From: Actinomadura sp. NBRC 104412 | Lineage (GTDB): Bacteria; Actinomycetota; Actinomycetes; Streptosporangiales; Streptosporangiaceae | Assembly (NCBI RefSeq): GCF_030269515.1 | Contig: NZ_BSTM01000009.1 | Location: 124,001-188,000, forward strand | Length of the DNA: 64,000 nt | Direction: 5' to 3' | Shown: piece after piece, positions 25,597 to 34,321 of the stretch | Position numbering within the stretch: position 1 is the stretch's first letter | Layout of the letters: every line of letters starts with the position of its first letter | The notes under the pieces: generated by a model | What the model was told of the DNA's origin: nothing | Databases searched by the model: none | Seen by the model: the letters and a program-made list of their open reading frames with translations, nothing else | Translations under genes and position numbers: made by a program

Positions 25597-26763
25597 CTAG
25601 TCGGCGGTGGTGAGGATGAGGCCGCTGGTGGGGACGCCGGTGCCCGCCGTGACGAGGACGTTCTTCACGGACGGGACCTGGTTGGCGGAGGTGCCGCGGA
25701 TCTGGCGGACGGCCTCGGCTATGCCGTTCATGCCGTGGATGTACGCCTCGCCGAGCTGGCCGCCGTTGGGGTTGACGGGGAGGCGCCCGCCGAGTTCGAT
25801 GCCGCCGTCCTTGATGAAGTCGGGGGCCTCGCCGCGCCCGCAGAAGCCCAGTTCTTCGAGCTGGATCAGGACGAACGGGGTGAAGTGGTCGTAGAGGATG
25901 GCGGTCTGGACGTCGGCGGGGCTGAGCCCCGAGCGGGCCCAGAGGGCGGCCCCGACGGTGCCCATCGCGGGGAGCGTGGCCAGGTCGCCGTTGTAGTAGC
26001 CGAACATCATCATCTGGTCCGGGCCGGTGCCCTGGGCGGCGGCGGCGATGACGGTCGGCGGGTTGCGCAGGTCGCGGGCGCGGTCGGTGGAGGTGACGAC
26101 CAGCGCCACGCCGCCGTCCGACTCCTGGCAGCAGTCGAGCAGGTGAAGGGGGTCCACGATCCAGCGGGACGCCTGGTGCTCCTCCAGGGTGATCGGGCGC
26201 CCGTGGAACCACGCCTTGGGGTTGGTGGCGGCGTGGCGGCGCATGGCCACGGCGACACGGCCGAAGTCCTCGCTGGTGGCGCCGTACTCGTGCATGTAGC
26301 GGCGGGCCTGCATGGCGACCCAGGCAGCGGGCGTCGCGAAGCCGAACGGCAGGTGCCAGGAGAACTCCAGGCCCGTCGAGTCGGCGCGACCGGAGGCCGT
26401 GGCCTGGCCGAAGCGATGCCCGCTGCGCTCGTTGAACGCCCGGTAGCAGACGACCACGTCGGCCTGCCCGGTGGCCACGGCCATCGCGGCGTGGGCGACG
26501 GTGCCGCACGCGGCGCCGCCGCCGTAGTCGACCCGGGAGAAGAAGCGGAGCGCGGGGATCCCCAGCTCCCGCTGGACGGCGATCTCGGCGTTGGTGTCAC
26601 CGGTGAAGGTGACCAGGCCGTCCACGTCGGCGGGGCCGAGACCGGCGTCGTGGAGGGCGGACAGGCACGCCTCGGTGGCCAGCCGCAGTTCGGAGCGGCC
26701 CGAGTCCTTGGAGAACTCGGTGGCGCCGATTCCGGCGATCGCCGCCTTGCCGGAGAGGGTCAC
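25597..26763 (-). CDS. ltp2: Steroid side-chain aldolase Ltp2 (thiolase-fold)
   Basis: 388 residues, close match over its length to mycobacterial Ltp2. With the DUF35 part of ChsH2 it cleaves the 17-hydroxy-20-carboxyl-CoA steroid to androstenedione and propionyl-CoA. Thiolase-like fold in which the usual Cys is not used; the proposed catalytic tyrosines sit in AILYDHFTPF and EAYIHGMNG, both conserved here. Other marks: VDYGGGAACGTVAHAAMAVA and VTAGTGVPTSG near the end. GTG 26763 overlaps the stop of the upstream chsH2/H1 gene (GTGA), in line with forming a complex. Last gene of the operon. Confidence 0.93.
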   Translation of the reverse strand: MTLSGKAAIAGIGATEFSKDSGRSELRLATEACLSALHDAGLGPADVDGLVTFTGDTNAEIAVQRELGIPALRFFSRVDYGGGAACGTVAHAAMAVATGQADVVVCYRAFNERSGHRFGQATASGRADSTGLEFSWHLPFGFATPAAWVAMQARRYMHEYGATSEDFGRVAVAMRRHAATNPKAWFHGRPITLEEHQASRWIVDPLHLLDCCQESDGGVALVVTSTDRARDLRNPPTVIAAAAQGTGPDQMMMFGYYNGDLATLPAMGTVGAALWARSGLSPADVQTAILYDHFTPFVLIQLEELGFCGRGEAPDFIKDGGIELGGRLPVNPNGGQLGEAYIHGMNGIAEAVRQIRGTSANQVPSVKNVLVTAGTGVPTSGLILTTAD

Positions 26764-28061
26764 GCCTGCTCCCTGAGCTTGACGGTGGCGGTCACGTGGT
26801 CGCCGATGGACACCGTGCCGCGCACGCGGAGGGTCGTCGGGTCCGTGCGTTCGGTGTAGAGGCGGAGGGTGTCGCCCGCGTAGGCGGGGGCGCCCAAGCG
26901 GACGTCGATGCGTTCCAGCGTGGCGTCCGGAACGGTCGCCAGTGCCGCCCGCTGCACCAGGCCCATGGTGGTGAGGATGTTGACGAAGATGTCCTTGGTG
27001 CCCTGGGCGCGGGCCTTCGCGGTGTCGTGGTGGACGGGCGTGAAGTCACGGGTCGCCAGGGCCGTCGAGATGACGAAGGTGGGGGTCAGCTCGATCTCCA
27101 GAACGGGGGTTTCCGGGTCGGGGGCCGGTTCGGGGGGCGGTTCAGGGGGCGTTCCCGCCGGGACCCATTGGGGCAGGGTGAGGGTGTCGTCCATCCGCTC
27201 GAAAGTGAGCTCGACAGGCATGCCGATCTTCACGTTCTCGGGCGGGCAACGGTTGATGTTGCCCACAACGCGGACGCCCTCGTCGAGCTCGACCACGGCC
27301 ACGACGTACGGGGACGTGCGGCCGGGAACGGGCGGATGGTGGTGGACGACGTAGCTGTGCACCTCGCCGCGCCCGGAGGCGACGGTGTACTCCCGGTTGG
27401 GCGAGTGGCAGGACGGGCACATCGGGCCGGGCGGGTGACGCAGCCGCCCGCAGTCGCCGCAGCGCTGGATGCGCAGCTCACCGGAGGCGACGCCGTCCCA
27501 GAAGAAGGCCGAGTCGGGGCCGATGACGGGCTGGAGGGGGTACTTGCCGCCCTTGGGCGCGCCGCCCTTGCGGGAACCAGGACGGAACTTCAGGACGCGG
27601 AACAGCATCTCGGCGACCCGTTCGTCCCGCTCGTCGTACCAGGTCTGGAACCAGGTGACGAAGTAGCCCTCGCCCATCGCGGTCTTCTTCGGGCCGGTGA
27701 TGCCGTCGAAGCGCATGGTGGAGCGCAGGCGCTCGCCGTGCCGCAGGTAGCGGTCGTAGGTCTGCTCGCAGTTGGTGGCGACGACCCCCGAGTAGCCGGA
27801 CTCGTCCAGCAGGCGCAGGATCCCGTCGCCGATGGAGCTGGACTTGGGCGCGTTCAGGCCGTGCATGGACCACACCTGGATCATCGCCGGTGGCGCCAGG
27901 CCGCCGGAGTGCCAGGCGGGGGAGGCGTCGCCGAGCGCCTGCGTCCAGTTGCGGATCATCGGCTCGTTGACCGGGTCGGGGCAGGGCGGCGCGGGGCGTT
28001 CCCCGGCCGCGGCCAGCTCGGCGGCCAGGGCGATCAGCCGCTCGTGGACGTCCTCCGTCAC
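26760..28061 (-). CDS. chsH2: Fused ChsH2-ChsH1: MaoC-like / DUF35 / MaoC hydratase
   Basis: 433 residues combining two mycobacterial proteins (ChsH2 about 310, ChsH1 about 130). Residues 1-170: MaoC-like domain without the hydratase residues. 195-300: DUF35 with a zinc ribbon (CGDCG and CPSCH) and an OB-fold, the partner of Ltp2. 300-320: Pro/Glu linker. 320-433: MaoC hydratase with the catalytic D-x4-H in RDFTPVHHD and a typical GAPAYAGDTL end. Hydrates the 17(20)-ene steroid CoA ester and hands it to Ltp2. The order chsE1-chsE2-chsH2-chsH1-ltp2 matches the mycobacterial igr operon. GTG 28061 overlaps the chsE2 stop. Confidence 0.9.
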   Translation of the reverse strand: MTEDVHERLIALAAELAAAGERPAPPCPDPVNEPMIRNWTQALGDASPAWHSGGLAPPAMIQVWSMHGLNAPKSSSIGDGILRLLDESGYSGVVATNCEQTYDRYLRHGERLRSTMRFDGITGPKKTAMGEGYFVTWFQTWYDERDERVAEMLFRVLKFRPGSRKGGAPKGGKYPLQPVIGPDSAFFWDGVASGELRIQRCGDCGRLRHPPGPMCPSCHSPNREYTVASGRGEVHSYVVHHHPPVPGRTSPYVVAVVELDEGVRVVGNINRCPPENVKIGMPVELTFERMDDTLTLPQWVPAGTPPEPPPEPAPDPETPVLEIELTPTFVISTALATRDFTPVHHDTAKARAQGTKDIFVNILTTMGLVQRAALATVPDATLERIDVRLGAPAYAGDTLRLYTERTDPTTLRVRGTVSIGDHVTATVKLREQA

Positions 28062-29230
28062 CGCGGCGCCCTCGGCAGGCCCAGGCCGATCATGGCGATC
28101 AGCTCGCGCTGGATCTCGTTGACGCCGCCGCCGAAGGTGAGGACCACCGCGCCCTTGGCGCCGCGGTCGTTGCGCTCCATGAGGTCGGCGGTGGCGGGGT
28201 CGCCGGGATCGCCGTAGCGGGCCAGCACGTCGCCGACGATCCGGCCGACCTCCTGCATCCGCTCCGAGCCGTAGATCTTGGTGGCGGAGGCGTCCGGCGC
28301 GCCCAGCCAGCCCAGGTCCTGGTTGGCGGCGACCTGCCAGTTGAGCAGCTCGTTGACGCGCAGGTAGGCGCGGACCCGGGCGAGCGCGCGGCGGACCGCG
28401 GGCTCGTTGATCAGCGGCTCGCCGTCGCGGCCCCTGGCGGTACGGGCCCAGCGCTCGAACCGGTCGTAGGTGTGGCCGATGTTCCCGGCGGGACCCAGCG
28501 TGACCCGCTCGTGGTTGAGCTGGTTGACGATCAGGTCCCAGCCCTTGTTCTCCTCGCCGATCAGCATGTCGGCGGGCACCCGCACGTCCTGGAAGTAGGT
28601 GGCGTTGGTGTGGTGGCGGCCGTCCATGGTGTGGATCGGCGTCCAGGAGAAGCCCGGGTCGCGGCAGTCGACGATGAGCATCGAGATGCCCTTGTGCTTC
28701 TTGGCGCCGGGATCGGTACGGGCGGCCAGCCAGATGTAGTTCGCGTAGTGGGCCCCCGAGGTGAAGATCTTCTGGCCGTTGACGACGTAGTGGTCGCCGT
28801 CCCGGACGGCGGTGGTGCGCAGCGAGGCCAGGTCGGTTCCGGCGCCGGGCTCGCTGTAGCCGATCGCGAAATGGCACTCCCCCGCCAGGATCCGCGGCAG
28901 GAAGAACTCCTTGTGCGCGTCGGAGCCGTACTGCAGGATCGTCGGCGCCACCGAGTTCAGCGTGATGATCGGGTACGGCACCTCCGCCCGCGCGATCTCG
29001 TTGGCGAAGATCTGCTGCTCGACCGGGCCGTAGCCGCGCCCGCCGTACTCCTTGGGCAGGGCGACGCCGAGCATCCCGTCGGCGCCCAGCCGTTTGCAGT
29101 GCTCCATGTACGCGGTGCCGAACGGGTCGTCGGCGATCGCGGCGCGCTGCTCGTCGTCGAGGCAGCCGCGGAAGTACTCGCGCAGCTCGGCGCGCAGCCT
29201 CTTCTGCTCGTCGGTCAGATCGATGAACAC
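28058..29230 (-). CDS. chsE2: Acyl-CoA dehydrogenase ChsE2 (FadE29-like)
   Basis: 390 residues. FAD-binding subunit of the alpha2beta2 dehydrogenase that oxidises 3-oxo-pregnene-20-carboxyl-CoA. Near-colinear with FadE29 from the first residues (MFIDLTDEQKRL) through FAIGYSEPGAGTDLASLRTTA, NGQKIFTSGAH, HHTNATYFQDVRVP and FGGGVNEIQRELIA. ChsE-type enzymes share their FAD sites between the two unlike subunits. Start GTG 29230 lies one base after the chsE1 stop. Confidence 0.92.
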   Translation of the reverse strand: MFIDLTDEQKRLRAELREYFRGCLDDEQRAAIADDPFGTAYMEHCKRLGADGMLGVALPKEYGGRGYGPVEQQIFANEIARAEVPYPIITLNSVAPTILQYGSDAHKEFFLPRILAGECHFAIGYSEPGAGTDLASLRTTAVRDGDHYVVNGQKIFTSGAHYANYIWLAARTDPGAKKHKGISMLIVDCRDPGFSWTPIHTMDGRHHTNATYFQDVRVPADMLIGEENKGWDLIVNQLNHERVTLGPAGNIGHTYDRFERWARTARGRDGEPLINEPAVRRALARVRAYLRVNELLNWQVAANQDLGWLGAPDASATKIYGSERMQEVGRIVGDVLARYGDPGDPATADLMERNDRGAKGAVVLTFGGGVNEIQRELIAMIGLGLPRAPR

Positions 29231-29231
29231 C

Positions 29232-30329
29232 TCACGCCTCCTGCGCGATGAGCGTGCCCAGGGTGTCGAGCTGTTCCTCGGCGCCGCCGAGGAGGTACCC
29301 GACCTGCTTGCCCCAGGCGAAGTAGCGGTGCAGCGGGTAGGTGACGTCGAGCCCGATCCCTCCGTGCAGGTGCTGGCAGGTGTAAAGGGCCTCCACCACC
29401 GGTTCGCACGCGTTGTACGCGGCGACCGCCAGCACCTCGTCGGTGTCGGGGGCCTGCGTGGCCAGCCGCCAGGCGCCCGCCCAGACGGCCACGTCCAAGG
29501 CGCGCTTGGCGATGTAGACGTCGCCGACCTGCATGGTCACGGCCTGGAACTGGGCCAGCGCCCGCCCGAACTGCTCGCGGGCCTTGACGTGCTCGGTCGT
29601 GAGGTTCAGCGCGCCCTCGATCACCCCGGACGCCAGCGCGACCGCTCCCGCGACCGCCGAGCGGCGGAAGGTGCGCCAGGCGGCGCCGTCCGCGGCCCCG
29701 CCGAGCAGCGCGTCCGGTCCGGCGCGCACGCCGGACAGCTCGATCCGCGACAGCGGCTCGGTGGTGGACGAGGGCTGCGGCGCCAGGATCGCCTGGGACG
29801 GCTCGACCAGGAAGATCCCGATGTCCGCGCCTTCGACGCGGGCCGGGACGAGGATCCACGACGCCTCCGCCGCGTACGGGACGAACGCCTTGACCCCGTC
29901 CAGCAGGAAACCGTCACCGTCGCGCCTGGCGGTCGTGGCCTTCGGGCCGGCCTCGCGGTAGGCGCCGGTCAGCACGGCCTCGCCCTCGTTCAGCGGCGCC
30001 AGCAGCGCCCGCTGCTCCTTGGTGCCGTGCGCCGCGATGGGCACGGCGGCCAGCGCGAGCGACGCGTACGCGGGGACGGGCGCGACATGCGCACCGATCT
30101 CGCGCAGCACCACGGTCAGCTCCACCGCGCCCAGGCCCGCGCCGCCCGCCTCCTCCGGCAGGACCGCGCCGAGCAGCCCGGCCTGGGCCAGCGCCTTCCA
30201 GGTCGCCGCGTCGTACGGGGCGCCCGTCTTCTCGTACGCCTCCAGCCGTTCCCTGGACGCCTCACGTCCCAGCACGTCGGCGGCGAGCCCGCGCAGCTCC
30301 TGCTGGGTCTCGTCGAGGTTGAAGTCCAC
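29232..30329 (-). CDS. chsE1: Acyl-CoA dehydrogenase ChsE1 (FadE28-like)
   Basis: 365 residues, shorter and more divergent than its partner, as expected for the FadE28-type subunit. Opens MDFNLDETQQEL; has LEERAGGAGLG-type segment GLLGAVLPEEAGGAGLGAVEL, REQFGRALAQFQAVTMQVGDVYIA and GGIGLDVTYPLHRYFAW near the C-terminus. Forms the heterotetramer with ChsE2. GTG 30329 follows the fadD17 stop without a gap. Confidence 0.88.
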   Translation of the reverse strand: MDFNLDETQQELRGLAADVLGREASRERLEAYEKTGAPYDAATWKALAQAGLLGAVLPEEAGGAGLGAVELTVVLREIGAHVAPVPAYASLALAAVPIAAHGTKEQRALLAPLNEGEAVLTGAYREAGPKATTARRDGDGFLLDGVKAFVPYAAEASWILVPARVEGADIGIFLVEPSQAILAPQPSSTTEPLSRIELSGVRAGPDALLGGAADGAAWRTFRRSAVAGAVALASGVIEGALNLTTEHVKAREQFGRALAQFQAVTMQVGDVYIAKRALDVAVWAGAWRLATQAPDTDEVLAVAAYNACEPVVEALYTCQHLHGGIGLDVTYPLHRYFAWGKQVGYLLGGAEEQLDTLGTLIAQEA

Positions 30330-31949
30330 TCATCCACTTCCTTCCAGGAGGTGCAGCCGGCCTCGGCGTTCGAACTCGGCGCGGATCAGGTCGCGGTCGT
30401 CGTCCGTCATCCGGCGGTAGGCCAGGTCGCGGCCCGGGCGCCACCACACGGGATCGTCCGTGCGCCAGCCGTCCGCGGCCAGGGCGCGTTTGAGGATCTT
30501 GTTGGACGCGGTGGCGGGCAGCTCGGCCGCGACCCGCACGTAACGGGGCGTCCACTTGGGGCTCAGCCGGGAGCATCCCCGCAGGTGGGCGGCGAAGTCG
30601 CCGGGGTCGAAGGAGTCGGTGACCAGGGCCAGCATGACCTGGTCGCCGGAGGCCGCGTCCGGGACGCCGTAGACCGCGAGCCGCCGGACGCCGGGCAGGT
30701 CCGCCAACGCCCTCTCGACCTGCGCGGCGCCGAAGTTCTCGCCGTCCACCCTGAGCCGGTCGGAGGTGCGGCCGGCGAAGAACACGTAGCCGTTCTCGTC
30801 GGCGTAGGCCAGGTCGCCGCTCCAGAACATGCCGTCGCGGACCCGGTCGGGGGCCTCGTCCTTGTAGTAGCCATCGAACAGGCCCATGCCCTCGGTGTTG
30901 ACCAGTTCCCCGATGGCCTCGTCCCCGTTGAGCAGCCGTCCGGCCTCGTCGAGGCGGGCGGGCGGGCACTCGCGACCGGTCGCCGGGTCCAGCACCTTGA
31001 TCCCGCCGCCGAGCCGGCCGAGCGCGCCGGGCGGGCCCGCCGGGTCGGGGGTCAGCGAGATCGCCGTCTCGGACGAGCCGTAGCCGTCGATGACGTGGCA
31101 GCCGAACCGCCGGCCGAACGCCTCCTGCTCGGACGGCGCCGCCTCGTTCCCGAACGCGATCCTGAGCGGGTTGTCCGCGTCGTCGGCCGCCTCCGGCGTG
31201 GCCAGGACGTACGACAGGGCCTTGCCCACATAGTGCAGGTAGGTGCAGCCGTGCGCGCGCACGTCCTGGAGCAGCCCGGACGCGGAGAAGCGCTCACGCA
31301 GCACCAGTTCGGCGCCGGCGGCGAGCGCGGGCGCGAACGCGGCCATGATGGCGCCGGAGTGGAACAGCGGCATCGGGCAGTAGACCGCGTCGTCCGGGGT
31401 CAGGAGGGCGGACAGGTGCTCGCCCGGGACGGTGACCTTGCGGTGCGTGACCCGTACGGCCCGCGGGCGTCCGGACGTGCCCGAGGTGAAGATCAGCATG
31501 AGGGTGGTGGTGCCGTCGGGCTCCGGCGCGTCCAGGACGGCGGCGGGCGGCAGTTCCTTGCGGTAGGTCTCGGATCCGATGTCCAGGACGGGGAGGGGCG
31601 CGCACGCGGCGGCGTGCTCCGCGTACCGCCCCTGTGTGACGATCAGGTCACAATCCGCGAGGGCCGCGTCCTCGGCCAGGCCGGCGGGGCCGCGCGTGGG
31701 GTTGAGCGCCACCAGCACCGCGCCGGACAGCGCGGCGCCGCCCAGCAAGAACACCATTTCAGGGACGTTGTCGAGGAGGACCCCCACATGCGGGGGACGG
31801 CCCGGCGCGCGCAGGGCTCCGAGCCGCCGTGCCCGGTCCTCGCACTCGGCGACCGTCTCGCGCCATGTCCACGACCTGCCGCCGGAGGCGTCGCGGAGCC
31901 CGGGACGGTCGTCGTCCGCGCGGGCGCGGAGCATCGCCGCCACCGTCAT
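30330..31949 (-). CDS. fadD17: Acyl-CoA synthetase, FadD17-like (steroid side chain)
   Basis: 539-residue ANL-superfamily ligase. ATP-binding motif LIFTSGTSGRPRAV, substrate region YLHYVGKALSYVLATPEAADDADNPLR (colinear with FadD17), DGYGSSETA, SGDLAYADENGYVFFAG, LRVDGENFG, and the catalytic Lys in SNKILKR. FadD17 of Mycobacterium activates shortened sterol side chains. ATG 31949 is preferred to GTG 31958: GGAGG stands eight bases upstream. First gene of the operon, with a KstR-type box 50 bases upstream. In mycobacteria fadD17 sits with fadE26-fadE27; here it heads an igr-type operon. Confidence 0.88.
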   Translation of the reverse strand: MTVAAMLRARADDDRPGLRDASGGRSWTWRETVAECEDRARRLGALRAPGRPPHVGVLLDNVPEMVFLLGGAALSGAVLVALNPTRGPAGLAEDAALADCDLIVTQGRYAEHAAACAPLPVLDIGSETYRKELPPAAVLDAPEPDGTTTLMLIFTSGTSGRPRAVRVTHRKVTVPGEHLSALLTPDDAVYCPMPLFHSGAIMAAFAPALAAGAELVLRERFSASGLLQDVRAHGCTYLHYVGKALSYVLATPEAADDADNPLRIAFGNEAAPSEQEAFGRRFGCHVIDGYGSSETAISLTPDPAGPPGALGRLGGGIKVLDPATGRECPPARLDEAGRLLNGDEAIGELVNTEGMGLFDGYYKDEAPDRVRDGMFWSGDLAYADENGYVFFAGRTSDRLRVDGENFGAAQVERALADLPGVRRLAVYGVPDAASGDQVMLALVTDSFDPGDFAAHLRGCSRLSPKWTPRYVRVAAELPATASNKILKRALAADGWRTDDPVWWRPGRDLAYRRMTDDDRDLIRAEFERRGRLHLLEGSG

Positions 31950-31998
31950 CGCGTCCACCTCCGCAGTGCCGCACGGGTACCACCGGACGGCGCAAAAC

Positions 31999-32012
31999 TA
32001 GAACAGATTCTA
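31999..32012. promoter_or_regulatory. KstR-type operator before the fadD17-ltp2 operon
   Basis: TAGAACAGATTCTA, within the perfect repeat ACTAGAA-CAGA-TTCTAGT (31997-32014). Matches TnnAACnnGTTnnA with one change (ATT for GTT), 50 bases before the fadD17 start. Confidence 0.75.
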
Positions 32013-32123
32013 GTCTCTGTCCAGAGCCGCGACCGGCGGCGGACTCGCACCGGTTCGCCGGGCATGTCAGGGTTGACCGACCGCGTGAGGTCGGTCTCGC
32101 CCGGCGTCGTGACCGGCCGATCA

Positions 32124-32137
32124 GATAACACGTTCTC
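32124..32137. promoter_or_regulatory. KstR-type operator before kstR (autoregulation)
   Basis: GATAACACGTTCTC: exact AACnnGTT core, outer bases off consensus. 65 bases before the kstR start; 110 bases from the divergent operon's box. Confidence 0.6.
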
Positions 32138-32201
32138 TTCCGCGCGCTAGGCTGGATCGCCGGCGCGCGTGCGCGTGCCCGCACGGAAGGGACATACGAC
32201 A

Positions 32202-32798
32202 GTGACCGCAGACCCCACGGCGACCGAGCAGGGAGTGCGCTCGCGCAGCCAGCACCAGCGCCGCAAGCGCATCGTGCAGGCCGCCGCGGCGCTGGCCTCC
32301 CGGGGCGGGGTCGAGGCGATGCAGATGCGCACCGTGGCCGAACGCGCGGGGGTCGCGCTGGGCACGCTGTACCGCTACTTCCCGTCCAAGATGGACCTGG
32401 TCGTGGCCGTGGTGAGCGAGGAGCTCGACCTGCTGGAGGGCAGCATCGAGCGGCGGCCGCCGCGCGCCGAGGGCCCGCCGCGGCGGGCCGTGGAGGTGCT
32501 GATGCGGGCCAGCCGCGGGCTGATGCGCGAGCCCGAGCTGGCCGAGGCGCTGATCCGCTCGCTGCTGCTGTCGGACGTCAAGACCGGCTTCGGCGACCGG
32601 ATGACCGGCATGCTGCTGCGGGCCGCCACCGGGACGGACGCGGCCGTGCCCGAGGGCGACCCGCGGCGGGTGACGGCCCGCGCGCTGTCCAGCGTCTGGA
32701 CCATGGAGATGATCGAGATGCTGCGCGGCCACACCACCATGGAGGAGACCCAGGCCCGGCTGGAGACCATCGCCGACCGCCTGCTGACCGGCTTCTGA
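32202..32798 (+). CDS. kstR: TetR-family regulator KstR, cholesterol catabolism repressor
   Basis: 198 residues. HTH region RKRIVQAAAALASRGGVEAMQMRTVAERAGVALGTLYRYFPSK is nearly the mycobacterial KstR HTH (VQMRAVAERA-VALGTLYRYFPSK). The ligand-binding domain keeps ASRGLMREPELAEALIRSLLLSD. KstR represses upper sterol-degradation genes and is released by cholestenoyl-type CoA esters. GTG 32202 (start VTADPT, like the mycobacterial MTVTA) follows GGAAGGGA. Divergent from the fadD17 operon. Sites of the KstR type occur before five other units in the window. Confidence 0.88.
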   Translation: MTADPTATEQGVRSRSQHQRRKRIVQAAAALASRGGVEAMQMRTVAERAGVALGTLYRYFPSKMDLVVAVVSEELDLLEGSIERRPPRAEGPPRRAVEVLMRASRGLMREPELAEALIRSLLLSDVKTGFGDRMTGMLLRAATGTDAAVPEGDPRRVTARALSSVWTMEMIEMLRGHTTMEETQARLETIADRLLTGF

Positions 32799-32837
32799 CC
32801 GGCTTCTGGTCGGCTTCTGACCGGCTTCTGGTCGGGG
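32785..32837 (+). repeat. 11-bp tandem repeat over the kstR stop codon
   Basis: TGACCGGCTTC repeated about 4.5 times with small changes (third and fifth copies TGGTCGG). The first copy encodes the last residues of KstR and the second supplies its stop. GACC/GGTC pairs between copies can form small hairpins, so the array may act as a terminator. Confidence 0.75.
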
Positions 32838-32989
32838 GGCCGGGTTACCGTGGCCATGGGGGTCTCGTCCGCATCGTGTGCCTTTCGCGCGTGGACGGTA
32901 CCCCTACTTCACCGCAGCGGCGTCCGGCGTTCGCCCGTCCCGCTAGCCTGGCGCCGGACCATCCACAGACGAGAGAACAAGGGTGCGCA

Positions 32990-33226
32990 GTGAGCGAACA
33001 GCAGCCCGTGCTCAGCGACGGTGTGATCATCGAGTTCATCGCTGGCAAGGACGTGCCCGTGCGGCACAAGGACTTCGGTGAGCGGGCGGTCGTGATGCGC
33101 GACGCCAAGAACCCGGACGGGCCGATCCTGTACTTCACCGAGGCCGAGTGGGACGCCTTCGTCGCCGGGGTCAAGGACGGCGAGTTCGACGACCTGCTGG
33201 AGGACGAGCCGGCCGGAGACTCCTGA
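32990..33226 (+). CDS. DUF397-like small protein
   Basis: 78 residues. DUF397-like arrangement: an N-terminal beta-rich stretch (VIIEFIAGKDVPVRHKDFG), a core VVMRDAKNPDGPILYFTEAEWDAFVAGVKDGEFDD and an acidic C-terminus. GTG 32990 with AAGGG upstream. Unlike most DUF397 genes no HTH-DUF5753 partner is next to it. Possibly a small developmental regulator of the BldB type; the role is unknown. Confidence 0.8.
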   Translation: MSEQQPVLSDGVIIEFIAGKDVPVRHKDFGERAVVMRDAKNPDGPILYFTEAEWDAFVAGVKDGEFDDLLEDEPAGDS

Positions 33227-33255
33227 CACCGGCGGCTCCTCCTGACAGAGGGTGC

Positions 33256-33281
33256 GGACGGGCCGGGAGCCCGGCCCGTCC
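33256..33281. terminator. Bidirectional stem-loop between DUF397 gene and alc
   Basis: GGACGGGCCGG / CCGGCCCGTCC, 11-bp perfect stem with a four-base loop, between two convergent genes. Confidence 0.8.
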
Positions 33282-33283
33282 GG

Positions 33284-34321
33284 TCAGGTCAGCTCGTCCC
33301 AGCGGGCGGCCAGCAGGCGCTCACCCCCGGCGGACAGGTCGCCGAACAGCCGCAGCCTGGCCAGGCCCCCGTCCGGGTGGATGTCGACCCGCACATGCGT
33401 GACCTCCGGCGGGACACCGGCGGTGTCGAGCCGGAAGCGGTGCCGCCCGTCCGGCTGGACGCGGGTGCGGCCCAGCAGCTCGTGCCAGGCCCCCGGGTCC
33501 TCCAGGTCGCCGGAGCGCGCGTCGATCCCGGACAGCGACACCTGGGCGGGCGCGTTGAACCTCAGATTGCCGGTGTCGATCTCGGCGAGCCGGACGAGTC
33601 CGGGCGCCGCCAGCCGCACGATCGCCCAGTCGTTGCCCGGCCCGCGCCGCCGCGCCGTCTCCCAGCCCTCCGACTGGTCGCGGGCCGTCCCGGGGAACAG
33701 CATGTTGGCCGGGGACGAGTAGAACTCGTCCGAGCAGCTCAGGACCCGCGCCCCGTTCTCCAGGGCCGCCAGGTCGACGGTCAGGCCGGTCAGCAGCCTC
33801 GGGTCCGGGACGGCCTCGCCGTGGACGCGCAGGCGGGCGACGCCCCCGTCGGGGAAGATGTTCAGCCGCACGTGGGTGAAGCGGCGCGCCATGTCGACCG
33901 GGAAGGAGTGCGCCGTGTCCCCCTTCAGCGGGCTTCTCGGGACGATCTCCGTCCAGTCGGCGTCGGCGACCTCCGCCGCCGAGGGGTGACCGGGGACCGC
34001 GCACGCCTCCACCGAGGCGTGCGGCGGGTAGTTGCCCTTGAACCAGGCCGTGTCGACGACCACTCCGCGGATCACGCCGGGCAGCCCGAGCCGGACGATC
34101 GCCCAGTCGTGCCCCAGTTCGCCGTCCTCGCCGGGACGGCGCCGGGCGGTCTCCCAGCCGTCGTACTCCTGACCCTTGGCTCCGAACGTCCCCGGGCTGA
34201 ACCGCGGCGCCCACGGGTTGAGCAGGTTCTCCTTCGCCGCGAACGACTCGTCGCTCGCGGAGATCACCGACCCGCCGAGCGTCCGCAGGGCCAGATCGGG
34301 CAGCGAGGCGAAGCCGGTCAC
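33284..34321 (-). CDS. alc: Allantoicase
   Basis: 345 residues. Hydrolyses allantoate to ureidoglycolate and urea. Two tandem allantoicase repeats: first with NLLNPWAPRFSPGTFG, YDGWETARRR and DWAIVRLGLPGVIRGVVVDTAWFKGNYPP; second with ANMLFPGTARDQSEGWETARRR and DWAIVRLAAPGLV, ending THVRVDIHPDGGLARLRLFG. GTG 34321 overlaps the allB stop (GTGA). Last gene of the ten-kilobase purine operon. Confidence 0.93.
   Translation of the reverse strand: MTGFASLPDLALRTLGGSVISASDESFAAKENLLNPWAPRFSPGTFGAKGQEYDGWETARRRPGEDGELGHDWAIVRLGLPGVIRGVVVDTAWFKGNYPPHASVEACAVPGHPSAAEVADADWTEIVPRSPLKGDTAHSFPVDMARRFTHVRLNIFPDGGVARLRVHGEAVPDPRLLTGLTVDLAALENGARVLSCSDEFYSSPANMLFPGTARDQSEGWETARRRGPGNDWAIVRLAAPGLVRLAEIDTGNLRFNAPAQVSLSGIDARSGDLEDPGAWHELLGRTRVQPDGRHRFRLDTAGVPPEVTHVRVDIHPDGGLARLRLFGDLSAGGERLLAARWDELT

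Noticed and set aside
29052..32150. 1032-codon plus-strand open frame over the fadD17-chsE operon
   Set aside because: Antisense to three recognised genes, with shadow-like composition and no recognisable domain.
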